The notes beneath the pieces were generated by a model. It made no database searches. It saw only the letters and a program-made list of their open reading frames with translations, and had not been told where the DNA came from. From contig JBIIYC010000041.1 in assembly GCA_044347025.1 (NCBI GenBank), positions 1-17,458 of the forward strand: a DNA stretch of 17,458 bases, read 5' to 3'. A program made the position numbers and the translations under genes. Below, in pieces: positions 6,266-14,105 of the stretch. How positions within the stretch are numbered: position 1 is the first letter of the stretch; the number at the start of each line of letters is the position of its first letter. Origin of the DNA: OMII01 sp044347025. Its GTDB lineage: Bacteria > Bdellovibrionota_C > UBA2361 > OMII01.

Positions 6266-8362
6266 ATGGCTAATGCAATTGCTGGAACGCTGAATATCAA
6301 AGCTGGAGGAATGCGAGGATTGCTCATACCGACCGCGCTTGTCGGTATCTTGGCGATTTTGATCTTTCCATTACCTACTCCGATCCTTGATGTCTGTATC
6401 GCGCTTAATATCACTGTTTCACTCATCATCTTGTTCACATCCCTATACATCGACCGGCCGCTGATGTTCTCGTCTTTCCCGGCGATTCTTCTGGTAACGA
6501 CTCTTTTCCGACTCGCGATGAACGTGGCTTCTACCCGATTGATTCTGCTCAATGGAAGTTCCGGAATGGATGCCGCAGGTCATGTGATTCAGGCCTTTGG
6601 TCAGTTTGTAGTTGGAGGAAACTACATTATCGGAATTGTGATGTTCATCTGTATTAACCTCGTAAACCTTAAAGTGTTGACCAAGGGTTCATCGCGTATC
6701 GCTGAAGTAGCGGCGCGTTTTACCTTGGATGCAATGCCTGGAAAGCAGATGGCGATCGACTCGGACCTGAATATTGGACTGATCAATGACAAGGAGGCTC
6801 GGCAGCGTCGTAAAGAGCTAACCATGGAAGCTGAATTTTACGGAGCCATGGACGGAGCTGCAAAGTTTGTGGCAGGAGACGCCATCGCAGCATTGTTCCT
6901 TGTGGGAATCAACGTAGTGGGTGGACTGCTTATCGGGGTGCTTCAGCACGGTATGGACTGGAAGGGCGCTGCTCAGACCTACACCATCTTAACGATTGGT
7001 GAGGGACTCGTTGCACAGCTCCCATCGATTATTATCTCGGCGGCATCCGGCCTTATCGTAGCTCGCGCTGCCTCAGGTGATGATCTTGGAAGTGAGGTCT
7101 TGTCGCAACTTGGACAAAGCGCTCGACCGCTATTTTTGACTTCAGGAGTTGCGTTAGCGATGGCAGTGTTGCCGGGCTTGCCGTTTCTGCCGTTCGTTGT
7201 CTTGGGACTAGGAGCGGGAATTCTCGGGTTCGTTAAGCGGAATGCCGCCGAGGAATTGAAGCGCAAAAAAGCGGTGGAAGAGAGTGCCAAAGAGGCAGAA
7301 GCTACAGGGCCAAAACCGGGGAGTACGGAGGAGGTTACTGGGCTTCTTTCCGTTGATACGCTTGAGTTGGAAGTGGGCTTTGAGCTTGTTCAGATTGTAG
7401 AGGGCGGTGACCTCGTCGAGCGAATCCGGTCGATTCGCCGGCAATTCGCCCTCGATTACGGCTTCATCGTTCCGCCGATACATATTCGAGATAACGTCCG
7501 AATTAAGTCGACTGAATATCGATTTATTCTTCGTGGTACCGTGGTCGGATTAGGGACCCTTAAGCCGCATCATCTCTTGGCGATGGATCCGGGCAATGTA
7601 GCAACGCCTGTAACGGGAGTACCGACCAAAGAGCCAGCCTTTGGTCTTGATGCTATTTGGATTGCGGAATCTGATAAAGAGCGTGCGCAGTTCTCTGGGT
7701 ATACCGTCGTTGATCTATCGACAGTCATTACGACGCATATCACGGAGCTTGTGCGGAGCCATATGCACGAGCTTCTGGGCCGGCAAGAGGTGCAACATCT
7801 TGTCGACAATCTCTCCAAAGTTGCTCCAAAGGTAGTAGAAGAATTGATTCCCGGCGTGCTCAATCTTGGAGGCTTGCAGCAGGTGTTGGCACTTCTACTC
7901 CGTGAGCAGGTCAGCATTCGCGATCTTCGTTCGATTCTCGAGACACTCGCGGATTGGGCGCCCTCGGTGAAGAGTCCAGAGCGCCTAGCAGAGTTCGTTC
8001 GCCGCAAGTTTGGCCGAGCGATTACAGCGCGGTACACAAGTCCTGACGGCGTCTTGCCGCTGGTGAGTCTGACACCAACGTTGGAGCGGGCGATGAGTGA
8101 GGCCTTGCAACAGACAGATGAGGGCTCGTTTTTAGCGCTCGAGCCGGGTATGGCGCAGGTGGTGATTAATAAACTCGCCGCCGCAGCGGAGAGGTTTGGT
8201 GAGATAGGCCAGACGCCAGTTCTCCTCGCGCCGGGACACTTGCGAGCAGCGGTGTTTAATTTCGTGGATCGGTTTGCGCCCGGCTATGCAGTGCTGAGCC
8301 ACCACGAGATTGCGGCAAACACCAAGGTTCAGTCTCTGGGTGTTCTAAGTATCGGAGAGTAG
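6266..8362 (+). CDS. flhA: Flagellar export gate protein FlhA
   Basis: FlhA forms the nonameric ring below the export gate; its membrane part conducts protons and its cytoplasmic part docks chaperone-substrate complexes. The 698-residue product has the usual N-terminal half of about eight membrane helices, with TTLFRLAMNVASTRLIL and the FHIPEP-family signature GKQMAIDSDLNIGLINDKEA. Asp196 in AMDGAAKFVAGD corresponds to the proton-relay Asp208 of Salmonella FlhA. The linker (about 330-355) is charged, and the cytoplasmic domains run from about 360 to the end. TAGGAG at 6247-6252, next to the flhB stop, supports the ATG at 6266. The length is normal and no key residue appears lost. Confidence 0.97.
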   Translation: MANAIAGTLNIKAGGMRGLLIPTALVGILAILIFPLPTPILDVCIALNITVSLIILFTSLYIDRPLMFSSFPAILLVTTLFRLAMNVASTRLILLNGSSGMDAAGHVIQAFGQFVVGGNYIIGIVMFICINLVNLKVLTKGSSRIAEVAARFTLDAMPGKQMAIDSDLNIGLINDKEARQRRKELTMEAEFYGAMDGAAKFVAGDAIAALFLVGINVVGGLLIGVLQHGMDWKGAAQTYTILTIGEGLVAQLPSIIISAASGLIVARAASGDDLGSEVLSQLGQSARPLFLTSGVALAMAVLPGLPFLPFVVLGLGAGILGFVKRNAAEELKRKKAVEESAKEAEATGPKPGSTEEVTGLLSVDTLELEVGFELVQIVEGGDLVERIRSIRRQFALDYGFIVPPIHIRDNVRIKSTEYRFILRGTVVGLGTLKPHHLLAMDPGNVATPVTGVPTKEPAFGLDAIWIAESDKERAQFSGYTVVDLSTVITTHITELVRSHMHELLGRQEVQHLVDNLSKVAPKVVEELIPGVLNLGGLQQVLALLLREQVSIRDLRSILETLADWAPSVKSPERLAEFVRRKFGRAITARYTSPDGVLPLVSLTPTLERAMSEALQQTDEGSFLALEPGMAQVVINKLAAAAERFGEIGQTPVLLAPGHLRAAVFNFVDRFAPGYAVLSHHEIAANTKVQSLGVLSIGE

Positions 8363-8470
8363 GTCGGGATCTCCTGGGTATTTAGAATCTGGAGGGATTT
8401 TCGAGGCCGTTTGCAGTTAGTTGAGTCAATTGAGTGCTGAAGTGAATCAAAACAGAGGCACCGTACGTAG

Positions 8471-8477
8471 GGAGAGG
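8471..8477 (+). promoter_or_regulatory. Ribosome binding site deciding the flhG start
   Basis: GGAGAGG ends six bases before TTG 8484, the best Shine-Dalgarno match among the possible flhG starts. TTG 8421 has no purine-rich site before it, and ATG 8496 has AAGGA only two bases away, which is too close. Confidence 0.5.
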
Positions 8478-8483
8478 TGTGTT

Positions 8484-9362
8484 TTGTCAAAGGATATGCG
8501 CGTGAAGAGTGGCGAAAATATGCAGCGGCATCAGGGCGTTACGCGAGTTGTGAGCTTCACCAGTGGCAAGGGTGGCGTTGGCAAAACGCACACGGTCGTC
8601 AATACGGCTATCTCCCTGGCATCACAGGGCTATTCGGTGCTCGTGCTCGATGCTGATCTGGGCTTGGCGAATGTGGACGTGCTTCTCGGCATCCAACCCA
8701 AGGGTACCCTGCACGAGGTTCTCAAGGGGCGATGCTCCCTTGATGATATACTCGTAGAGGCGCCGGGTGGAATAACGATTATTCCGGCGGCCAGTGGTAT
8801 CGAAGAGATTCAGTCCCTGCAGTCGACGGAGAAGCTGCTTCTCATGACCGAGATCGAGCGCATTGCACATCGATTCGACTTCTTACTGATTGATACTCCT
8901 GCAGGCATTGGGTCCGATGTGATGTACTTCAACAGTGCCGCCGCGGAGATCGTGTGTGTAATTACAGGAGAGCCGACCTCATTAACTGATTCGTACGCTC
9001 TCATAAAGGTTTTAAGTTCGGCATACGGAGAGAAAGTCTTCTCGGTGGTTGTAAATAATGTCTCCACGGAGGCGGATGCAAAGGCAGCGTTTAACACGTT
9101 GTCGAATGCAGTGACCAAGTTCTTACGAGTAGAAACCCGCTACGTTGGGTGGATTCCTACTGATGAAGCGGTCCGGCAGTGCATCATGGATCGTCGACCG
9201 ATTGCAGCGGGTTTTCCGTCGAGCCGAGCAGCACGAGGTATATCGGAGCTTGCTCGAAAGCTTGGAGAAAACTCGCGCCAGAATCGGGTCAAGGGCGGAA
9301 TGCAGTTCTTTTTCCGTCAACTGTTAGATCTTTCGACGTATGGCGAAGAAGCGAGCTGTTAA
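8484..9362 (+). CDS. flhG: MinD-like ATPase FlhG (FleN/YlxH), flagellar number regulator
   Basis: FlhG is a MinD/ParA-type ATPase that limits flagellar number and, in many species, stimulates the GTPase FlhF and helps load FliM/FliN. From TTG 8484 the product has 292 residues. The deviant Walker A motif GKGGVGKT lies at 28-35 with its signature lysine. LDADLGLANVDVLLGI and LLIDTPAGIG are the A' and switch II motifs. The C-terminal tail (FFFRQLLDLST) could be the membrane-binding helix. The N-terminal DQAxxLR motif that activates FlhF is not visible from any possible start, and no flhF lies between flhA and flhG, so the partner may be elsewhere or absent. The start is uncertain: TTG 8421, ATG 8496 and ATG 8520 are alternatives. 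The end overlaps the next gene by 23 bases. Confidence 0.88.
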   Translation: MSKDMRVKSGENMQRHQGVTRVVSFTSGKGGVGKTHTVVNTAISLASQGYSVLVLDADLGLANVDVLLGIQPKGTLHEVLKGRCSLDDILVEAPGGITIIPAASGIEEIQSLQSTEKLLLMTEIERIAHRFDFLLIDTPAGIGSDVMYFNSAAAEIVCVITGEPTSLTDSYALIKVLSSAYGEKVFSVVVNNVSTEADAKAAFNTLSNAVTKFLRVETRYVGWIPTDEAVRQCIMDRRPIAAGFPSSRAARGISELARKLGENSRQNRVKGGMQFFFRQLLDLSTYGEEASC

Positions 9363-9579
9363 AAAGAAGGGTGGAAAGCGTCGCTATGGGTTGTTAAAGA
9401 TCCTATGCGGACTAACGATCGTTGTAGCGTGTCTGGTTCTTTTTGTTGGTGGAATTCAGGCTGGTACACGAACGGTGAAGATACTGTATAGGTGTTTGGT
9501 AGCCACGGCGGTAATTGGGACTACCTTTGGGATAGTGATTAAGACTGTTTCGAGTTACGAGGAGATAAACGGTGGTTAA
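9340..9579 (+). CDS. Small two-helix membrane protein between flhG and fliA
   Basis: I do not recognise a family. The 79-residue product begins with a very basic tail (AKKRAVKKKGGKRR) and has two hydrophobic segments, about 17-40 and 49-66, joined by a short loop containing TRTVKILYR. With the positive-inside rule, both ends are likely cytoplasmic, giving a hairpin in the inner membrane. The ATG at 9340 overlaps the flhG end by 23 bases, and the stop overlaps the fliA start by eight bases. Being locked between two genes by overlaps makes it a real gene. No clear ribosome binding site precedes it, so it may be translated by coupling with flhG. A role in localising FlhG or in controlling FliA is conceivable from position only. 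Confidence 0.75.
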   Translation: MAKKRAVKKKGGKRRYGLLKILCGLTIVVACLVLFVGGIQAGTRTVKILYRCLVATAVIGTTFGIVIKTVSSYEEINGG

Positions 9580-10324
9580 GCCCAAGCGATCAGCCGTAGA
9601 GGCATACAGAACTATCGATGATTTCGAGAAGGAAGAGCTCATTCGAAGCTATCTTCCCTTGGTGAAGCGCGTTGTGCACCGCTTGTCAGGCCGCTTGCCC
9701 AAAGACATCGATCTACAAGAGATGCTCAATTCGGGTATTATCGGACTCGTAGATGCCCTCGAGAAATACGATCCGAAGCATGAAACCAATTTTAGCACGT
9801 ACGCCCAGTTTCGAATCCGTGGAGCTATTTTGGATAGCTTCCGCTCGCAAGACTGGTTACCTCGATCGTTACGATTTAAGTCTCACCGAATCGAGATGGC
9901 GTATCACCGTATCGAGCAGAAGCTCGGTCGTCCGGCGAGTGATGAAGAGGTAGCAGAAGAGCTTGGCATTCAGATTGAGGAGCTTCAGCAGCTTCTGGGG
10001 GAAGTCGGCAGTATCGTGATGCTGAGCTTTGAGGAGCTTGGTTTCGGTCACGGCGAGGAGCGGTTCCATGCGGAGGATTGGCTCGCGAGTAAGGGCCAAG
10101 ACCCCCTCAACAAACTTCTAGGTCACGAAAAAGTCAGCCTAATCGCGCGGTCCCTCGATAGACTTCCAGAGAAGGAGCGTCTCGTTATCAGCCTCTACTT
10201 CTACGAAGAGCTGAATTTAAAAGAGATTGGCGAAATTCTCGGAGTAACGGAGTCTCGCGCATCTCAGATTCGGTCGCGAGCACTCATACGACTCAAGAAC
10301 TATCTGCGTAAAGCCACTCAGTAA
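9572..10324 (+). CDS. fliA: RNA polymerase sigma factor FliA (sigma-28)
   Basis: FliA directs RNA polymerase to late flagellar and chemotaxis promoters once hook assembly is finished; the anti-sigma factor FlgM normally holds it back until then. The 250-residue product has sigma-70 region 2 (about 22-95, with MLNSGIIGLVDALEKYDP and FSTYAQFRIRGAILDSFR), region 3 (about 104-150) and region 4 (about 195-246). Region 4 ends in the helix-turn-helix LKEIGEILGVTESRASQIRSRAL. WLPRSLR between regions 2 and 3 is typical of FliA. The start is GTG 9572, with AGGAG at 9559-9563 eight bases before it. It is the last gene of the operon. No good terminator is seen in the 11 bases before the convergent next gene. 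No flgM is in the window. Confidence 0.96.
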   Translation: MVKPKRSAVEAYRTIDDFEKEELIRSYLPLVKRVVHRLSGRLPKDIDLQEMLNSGIIGLVDALEKYDPKHETNFSTYAQFRIRGAILDSFRSQDWLPRSLRFKSHRIEMAYHRIEQKLGRPASDEEVAEELGIQIEELQQLLGEVGSIVMLSFEELGFGHGEERFHAEDWLASKGQDPLNKLLGHEKVSLIARSLDRLPEKERLVISLYFYEELNLKEIGEILGVTESRASQIRSRALIRLKNYLRKATQ

Positions 10325-10335
10325 GCGCAGCTGAA

Positions 10336-10725
10336 TTAGCGGCGACTATCTACCCACGCAATCGTAAGTAACGTTGCCCACACTATTGTCGCGGCAATGA
10401 AGATCGCTCCGTTTACCGTCGGCAGTAGTCCTGCGACAACGGCCCGTAACGTGACGATAAAATCAAATACATTGGCCACAATGAGTGTAAGGATGACGCC
10501 CCCGTGTAGTCGTGGATGGATGCTTGCGATGCTCGCGCCTACCGCTAACGCGAGGAGGTACGCTCCGACTACGCCGAACGCAAGACCGAGTTCGTTTGAG
10601 ATACTCGTTGGAAGTCCGCTCGCCCACAGCCATAGCCACGGAGCTAGAATCGCTGATAGTCCGCATACGGAGAAGTAAACGGCCGTAGCGAGTAAAATAA
10701 TTCGAGCGGTGCGCGGCTGTTCCAT
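10336..10725 (-). CDS. Small four-helix membrane protein, function unknown
   Basis: The 129-residue product has four hydrophobic segments (about 8-29, 43-66, 74-95 and 103-125) joined by short loops, with a single-domain small-membrane-protein look. The Gly/Ala-rich ELGLAFGVVGAYLLALAVG segment and the helix-capping charged ends make a membrane bundle likely. It vaguely resembles DUF4345-type small membrane proteins, but I cannot assign it. TAGGA four bases before the ATG (reading the minus strand) supports the start. It converges on fliA, with stops 11 bases apart, and is therefore not part of the flagellar operon. It is divergent from the lipid cassette across a 375-base gap, and could share regulation with that cassette. 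Confidence 0.7.
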   Translation of the reverse strand: MEQPRTARIILLATAVYFSVCGLSAILAPWLWLWASGLPTSISNELGLAFGVVGAYLLALAVGASIASIHPRLHGGVILTLIVANVFDFIVTLRAVVAGLLPTVNGAIFIAATIVWATLLTIAWVDSRR

Positions 10726-11100
10726 GTTTTCCTATTCTCTCACTGTTGACCTGGTACCGGGCCTCTGGTTTTGATGACACAAACGCGCGAGAGGCTCGGC
10801 GGTGTGGTCTCCATGAACCAGCGCTTCAAGGAGCGACGTCCAAAGCACTACTGCGCTATGAGACTGTGTATTCGGATCGGTTTGATGGTGTGTCATTCTT
10901 CTTCGAACCCGCGGAGCATTGTCGGCTGTCGGAACTAGGGCGTCAAGGACGAACTGGGTCGTGAAAGTTGCACAAGTACTGAGGAGTGATGCCGTCGGCG
11001 AGAGAGAGAGGGGGATAGTCGTTGTGGAGCCTGGGGGGAGTCGGTATAGTGACGGTCGTATCGGGACGGTTCAACGTTCGTTATTTGCAAGGGATAAAGA
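10726..11100. other. Intergenic region between divergent genes
   Basis: This 375-base stretch separates the minus-strand membrane protein from the lipid cassette. Two open frames (10746-10964 and 10919-11140) have no recognisable motif, and the second runs into the dehydrogenase gene in another frame, so I treat them as chance. It contains TTGACC at 10746 with a weak TTTGAT 18 bases later, a GA-rich run with five Gs (about 11000-11014), and the better promoter candidate at 11022-11050. I see no tRNA, no strong terminator and no clear sigma-E-type motif. Confidence 0.5.
11022..11050 (+). promoter_or_regulatory. Candidate sigma-70 promoter of the lipid cassette
   Basis: TTGTGG (11022-11027) and TATAGT (11045-11050) are separated by exactly 17 bases. 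The -10 matches the consensus at five of six positions, and the -35 at TTG plus partial. Transcription would start near 11057, leaving about 44 bases to the GTG at 11101, which is a normal leader length. A purine-rich run lies just upstream. Confidence 0.4.
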
Positions 11101-11868
11101 GTGGCAGGCCTTCAACTACAAGGAGCGTGCGTGTGGCTGACCGGTGCCAGTAGTGGCATCGGAGAGGCTCTCGCCATAGAGCTTGCCCGTCGAGGTGCTC
11201 GAGTTGCGATAACTGCCCGTCGTGCCGATGTGCTCGAAGGGCTCATTGCCAGAGTAGCGAACACACCAGGGGAACTTCGGTCATTCCCGGGTGATGTTTT
11301 GGATCTGGAGCAGATGAAGGGCGTAGTGGCGGCGATTGAATCTGCTATGGGTCCGATAGATCTCGCAATTCCCAATGCCGGCACCCATCTCTTCACAGTG
11401 CCGGAGCAATTTAATAGCAAGGAATATCTCTCTCTTATGGAGCTCAATTACGGTGGTATGCTGCACTGCATCGAGGCGGTGCTCCCATCGATGTTGAAGC
11501 GCGGCCGGGGATATCTTGCTCCAGTGGCGAGTTTGGCGGGGTATCGCGGTTTGCCCCGCGCCGCAGCGTATGGTGCGAGTAAGGCAGCCATGATCCATTT
11601 CTTGGAGAGTATTCGCTTCCATCTCAAGTCCAAGGGGATAACGATATCCATCGTAAACCCGGGCTTTGTGAAGACGCCGTTGACAGACAAGAACGATTTT
11701 CAGATGCCGTTTTTAATAGATTCACCAACGGCTGCCGTTAGTATTTGCAACGGGATCGAGCGAGGGAAACGAGAGATAGCATTCCCATTTCCGTTTAACT
11801 GGGTATTGAAATTGGCCCGGATGTTGCCGGATCCGATATACGAAAGGATAGTAGATCAGTGTTGGTAG
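11101..11868 (+). CDS. Short-chain dehydrogenase/reductase (SDR family)
   Basis: This is a classical NAD(P)-dependent SDR of 255 residues. The coenzyme motif TGASSGIG lies at 14-21, NAG at 92-94, and the catalytic tetrad N116, S144, Y157 and K161 is complete with correct YxxxK spacing. R40-R41 after the second strand suggests NADPH. The C-terminal part (TPLTDKNDFQMPFLI, and IAFPFPFNWVLKLARMLP near the end) is typical of SDRs that precede an FAD oxidoreductase and DUF1365, and suggests a hydrophobic acyl substrate or membrane contact. GTG 11101 is chosen because AAGGG at 11088-11092 precedes it and because the first strand starts right after. Its last 10 bases overlap the next gene. It presumably reduces or oxidises a modified fatty-acyl intermediate; the exact substrate is not shown by the sequence. 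Confidence 0.9.
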   Translation: MAGLQLQGACVWLTGASSGIGEALAIELARRGARVAITARRADVLEGLIARVANTPGELRSFPGDVLDLEQMKGVVAAIESAMGPIDLAIPNAGTHLFTVPEQFNSKEYLSLMELNYGGMLHCIEAVLPSMLKRGRGYLAPVASLAGYRGLPRAAAYGASKAAMIHFLESIRFHLKSKGITISIVNPGFVKTPLTDKNDFQMPFLIDSPTAAVSICNGIERGKREIAFPFPFNWVLKLARMLPDPIYERIVDQCW

Positions 11869-13187
11869 ATTCGAAGCCCTTACGAATAGTTGTTGTTGGT
11901 GGTGGTGTCGCAGGAATTACGGCTGCATATGTGTTGTCCCGAAAGCATCATGTGACCTTGATTGAGCGTAACAACTATGTTGGTGGTCACACCAACACAA
12001 GAGTCATCAATGACCCCCTGAATCCAGAGTTGGCAGTCGATACCGGATTTATTGTCTGTAACCCCCGAAATTACCCGAATTTCTACAGGTTTTTGGGCCA
12101 ATTAGGGTTGCGTCGCCAAGATTCGGATATGTCCTTTGGATTCTCGTGCGAGAAAACTCAGTTGCAGTACATGGGGCCCTCAGTAGCCGAGTTCTTAAAG
12201 GCACCGTCCAACCTGCTCAACCCTCAGTTTCTTGGCATGCTGATAGAGCAGCAACGATTCAATCGAAGGGCGCTTCGAGACCTTCGCGCGGGAACGTTAG
12301 GTGAGATTCCGTTAGGCGAATACTTGCGGCTACTGGGCACAAGTTCGTTCTTTTTCGAGAATTACCTTGCTCCGTTGATAGGTTCTATCTGGTCAGCCCC
12401 GGATTCGAATGCACTCGAGTTCCCGGCGCTCTCATTTTTAACGTTTTTTAATAATCACGGGATGCTTGAGCTGAGCAAGCGTCCACAGTGGCAGACAATT
12501 GTAGGCGGCAGCCATGCCTACATTAAGGCATTCTTGCGCGGATTTTCGGGGGAAGTTCGAATTCAGGCGGCGGCCCAATCGATAGTTCGAAACGAACATG
12601 GTGTCGTCTTGCAGAGTGAGGGCGGGGTAGCCGAGCATTTTGATAAGGCGATTATAGCGACGCATGCCGACGAAGCGCTGGCGCTGTTGCAGGATGCGAG
12701 TGTGGAAGAACAACGAGCGTTAGGCACGTGGGCATATAGCCGTAATCGGACCGTTTTGCATACCGATCGCTCGGTTCTCGCGCCGAATCAGCGGCTCTGG
12801 GCTGCGTGGAACTATAAGCGACGCGCAAACTCCCGTCCGGACTCTCCGGTGGCGATAACCTATTATATGAACAAGCTGCAGCGGCTTCGTGCTGCGCGAG
12901 ATTATTTTGTGACTCTTAATTGTACGGACGAGATAGATCCGACGTCGGTGCTGTATGAAGTTGAGTATACCCACCCGATCTACACGCCGACATCGCCGCT
13001 GAGTCAGGAGCAGATTCGACAATTGAATGGCACTCGACACACGTATTTCTGTGGTGCGTACATGCGGTATGGCTTTCATGAAGATGCGGTACACTCAGCG
13101 CTCGATGTAACGCAGCACTTCGGCATGAATCTGGCCGATACCGAACATGCCCAGAAGCAAGTGGCTGAAGTTGCGGCGTATGCGTAG
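11859..13187 (+). CDS. FAD-dependent amine oxidase-like oxidoreductase
   Basis: The 442-residue product starts with an FAD-binding Rossmann fold: VVVGGGVAG (11-19), Glu36 to hold the ribose, and GGHTNT (42-47), which is the second FAD motif. Its length and its conserved patterns (DTGFIVCNPRNYPNF, the middle segment around SIWSAPDSNALEFPA, and the C-terminal YFCGAYMRYGFHEDAVHSAL that closes the FAD site) match the NAD/FAD oxidoreductases found beside DUF1365 and cyclopropane-type methyltransferases. It resembles phytoene desaturase- and amine oxidase-type enzymes and may desaturate, reduce or isomerise an acyl chain. GTG 11859 overlaps the dehydrogenase stop; AAAGGA upstream gives a modest ribosome binding site. 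The end overlaps DUF1365 by eight bases. Confidence 0.9.
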   Translation: MLVDSKPLRIVVVGGGVAGITAAYVLSRKHHVTLIERNNYVGGHTNTRVINDPLNPELAVDTGFIVCNPRNYPNFYRFLGQLGLRRQDSDMSFGFSCEKTQLQYMGPSVAEFLKAPSNLLNPQFLGMLIEQQRFNRRALRDLRAGTLGEIPLGEYLRLLGTSSFFFENYLAPLIGSIWSAPDSNALEFPALSFLTFFNNHGMLELSKRPQWQTIVGGSHAYIKAFLRGFSGEVRIQAAAQSIVRNEHGVVLQSEGGVAEHFDKAIIATHADEALALLQDASVEEQRALGTWAYSRNRTVLHTDRSVLAPNQRLWAAWNYKRRANSRPDSPVAITYYMNKLQRLRAARDYFVTLNCTDEIDPTSVLYEVEYTHPIYTPTSPLSQEQIRQLNGTRHTYFCGAYMRYGFHEDAVHSALDVTQHFGMNLADTEHAQKQVAEVAAYA

Positions 13188-14046
13188 CTCCTCTCTTTGG
13201 CGTTCGCCCCATGTTCCACGCTCGCGGATCATCCGAGGGAACGTTGTGCATTGGCGTGGAGTGCCGCAAGAGCATTCATTCGCGTACCCAATCTTTTCAT
13301 TCGCACTGGATGTCGATGAGCTCACGCAGCTCTCTATCTCGCCACGACTCTTTGGTGTTGATCGTAGAGCTGTGTTGAGCGTTTTCAGCAGAGACTACCT
13401 AGCCGGTGAGGGAACTCTTCGAGCCAAAGTTGAAATGCTTTTACGTGGCCGTGGAGTGAGTGTCTCTCCAGCACGTATTACCTTGATTACAATGCCTCGC
13501 TACTTTGGATATGTGTTTAATCCGGTTAGCTTCTTCGCCTGTTTTGATGGCGAGGATCGGGTGATTGGGCTCATCACAGAGGTGCACAACACCTTTGGAG
13601 AGGCACATATTTATCCCTTGGTGTGTGAGCCAAGTCCTATGCCGGTCGTCTGGCGGTTTCCGAAGGAATTCTTCGTTTCCCCCTTCTTCGATACGGAAGG
13701 AGGTTATGTTGTTACCCTCGAAAAAGCAGGCGCAGACCTTTTCATCGGAGTAGATCTCGAAAAAGATCAAAAGAGAGTGTTTTCAGCTACTTTAGCCGGG
13801 ACGGGAGAGCCCCTGACACGAGTGTCTCTGCTCAAGCTGCTGTGTCGGTATCCAGTGACGACACTGCTAACTATGCCACGCATTCACCATCAAGCCCTCA
13901 ACCTGTTTTTTAAAGTTGGGGTGTGTCCGTTTGAGAAGCCTCGCCCCACTCATCCCTATACTATCAGGTCACAACAGAATATGATCCACCGGGCCCGTCT
14001 GTGGCTGCTGGCGGTGTTTCGCAGTCGCAGAGCTGGACCGCGGTAG
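13180..14046 (+). CDS. DUF1365 family protein
   Basis: DUF1365 proteins have no established reaction, but they are almost always encoded between an FAD oxidoreductase and a cyclopropane-type methyltransferase. The 288-residue product shows the family landmarks: RGNVVHWRGVPQEHSFAYPIF near the start, MPRYFGYVFNPVSFFACFD in the middle, EVHNTFGEAHIYPL, and a phenylalanine-rich FFVSPFFDTEGGY segment, followed by a beta-rich C-terminal part. No signal peptide or membrane helix is clear. The ATG at 13180 in ATGCGTAG overlaps the previous stop by eight bases and fits the family start; an in-frame ATG at 13147 would add 11 residues within the previous gene. A stem-loop lies between this gene and the methyltransferase. 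It may act as an accessory to fatty-acid modification. Confidence 0.9.
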   Translation: MRSSSLWRSPHVPRSRIIRGNVVHWRGVPQEHSFAYPIFSFALDVDELTQLSISPRLFGVDRRAVLSVFSRDYLAGEGTLRAKVEMLLRGRGVSVSPARITLITMPRYFGYVFNPVSFFACFDGEDRVIGLITEVHNTFGEAHIYPLVCEPSPMPVVWRFPKEFFVSPFFDTEGGYVVTLEKAGADLFIGVDLEKDQKRVFSATLAGTGEPLTRVSLLKLLCRYPVTTLLTMPRIHHQALNLFFKVGVCPFEKPRPTHPYTIRSQQNMIHRARLWLLAVFRSRRAGPR

Positions 14047-14057
14047 CGAGAGCGTAT

Positions 14058-14082
14058 GTCTGAAATCTTGGTAATTTCGGAC
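14058..14082 (+). other. Stem-loop between DUF1365 and methyltransferase genes
   Basis: GTCTGAAAT (14058-14066) pairs with ATTTCGGAC (14074-14082) over nine positions, eight Watson-Crick and one U-G, around a seven-base loop. No U-tract follows, so it is unlikely to be a terminator. It lies 23 bases before the methyltransferase ATG and could stabilise or process the transcript. Confidence 0.45.
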
Positions 14083-14105
14083 GCAGTAGGAGTGGAAAAA
14101 AAGCG

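Noticed and set aside
10746..11140. Two short plus-strand open frames before the dehydrogenase gene
   Set aside because: Both lack domains and good starts; the second crosses the dehydrogenase start in another frame.
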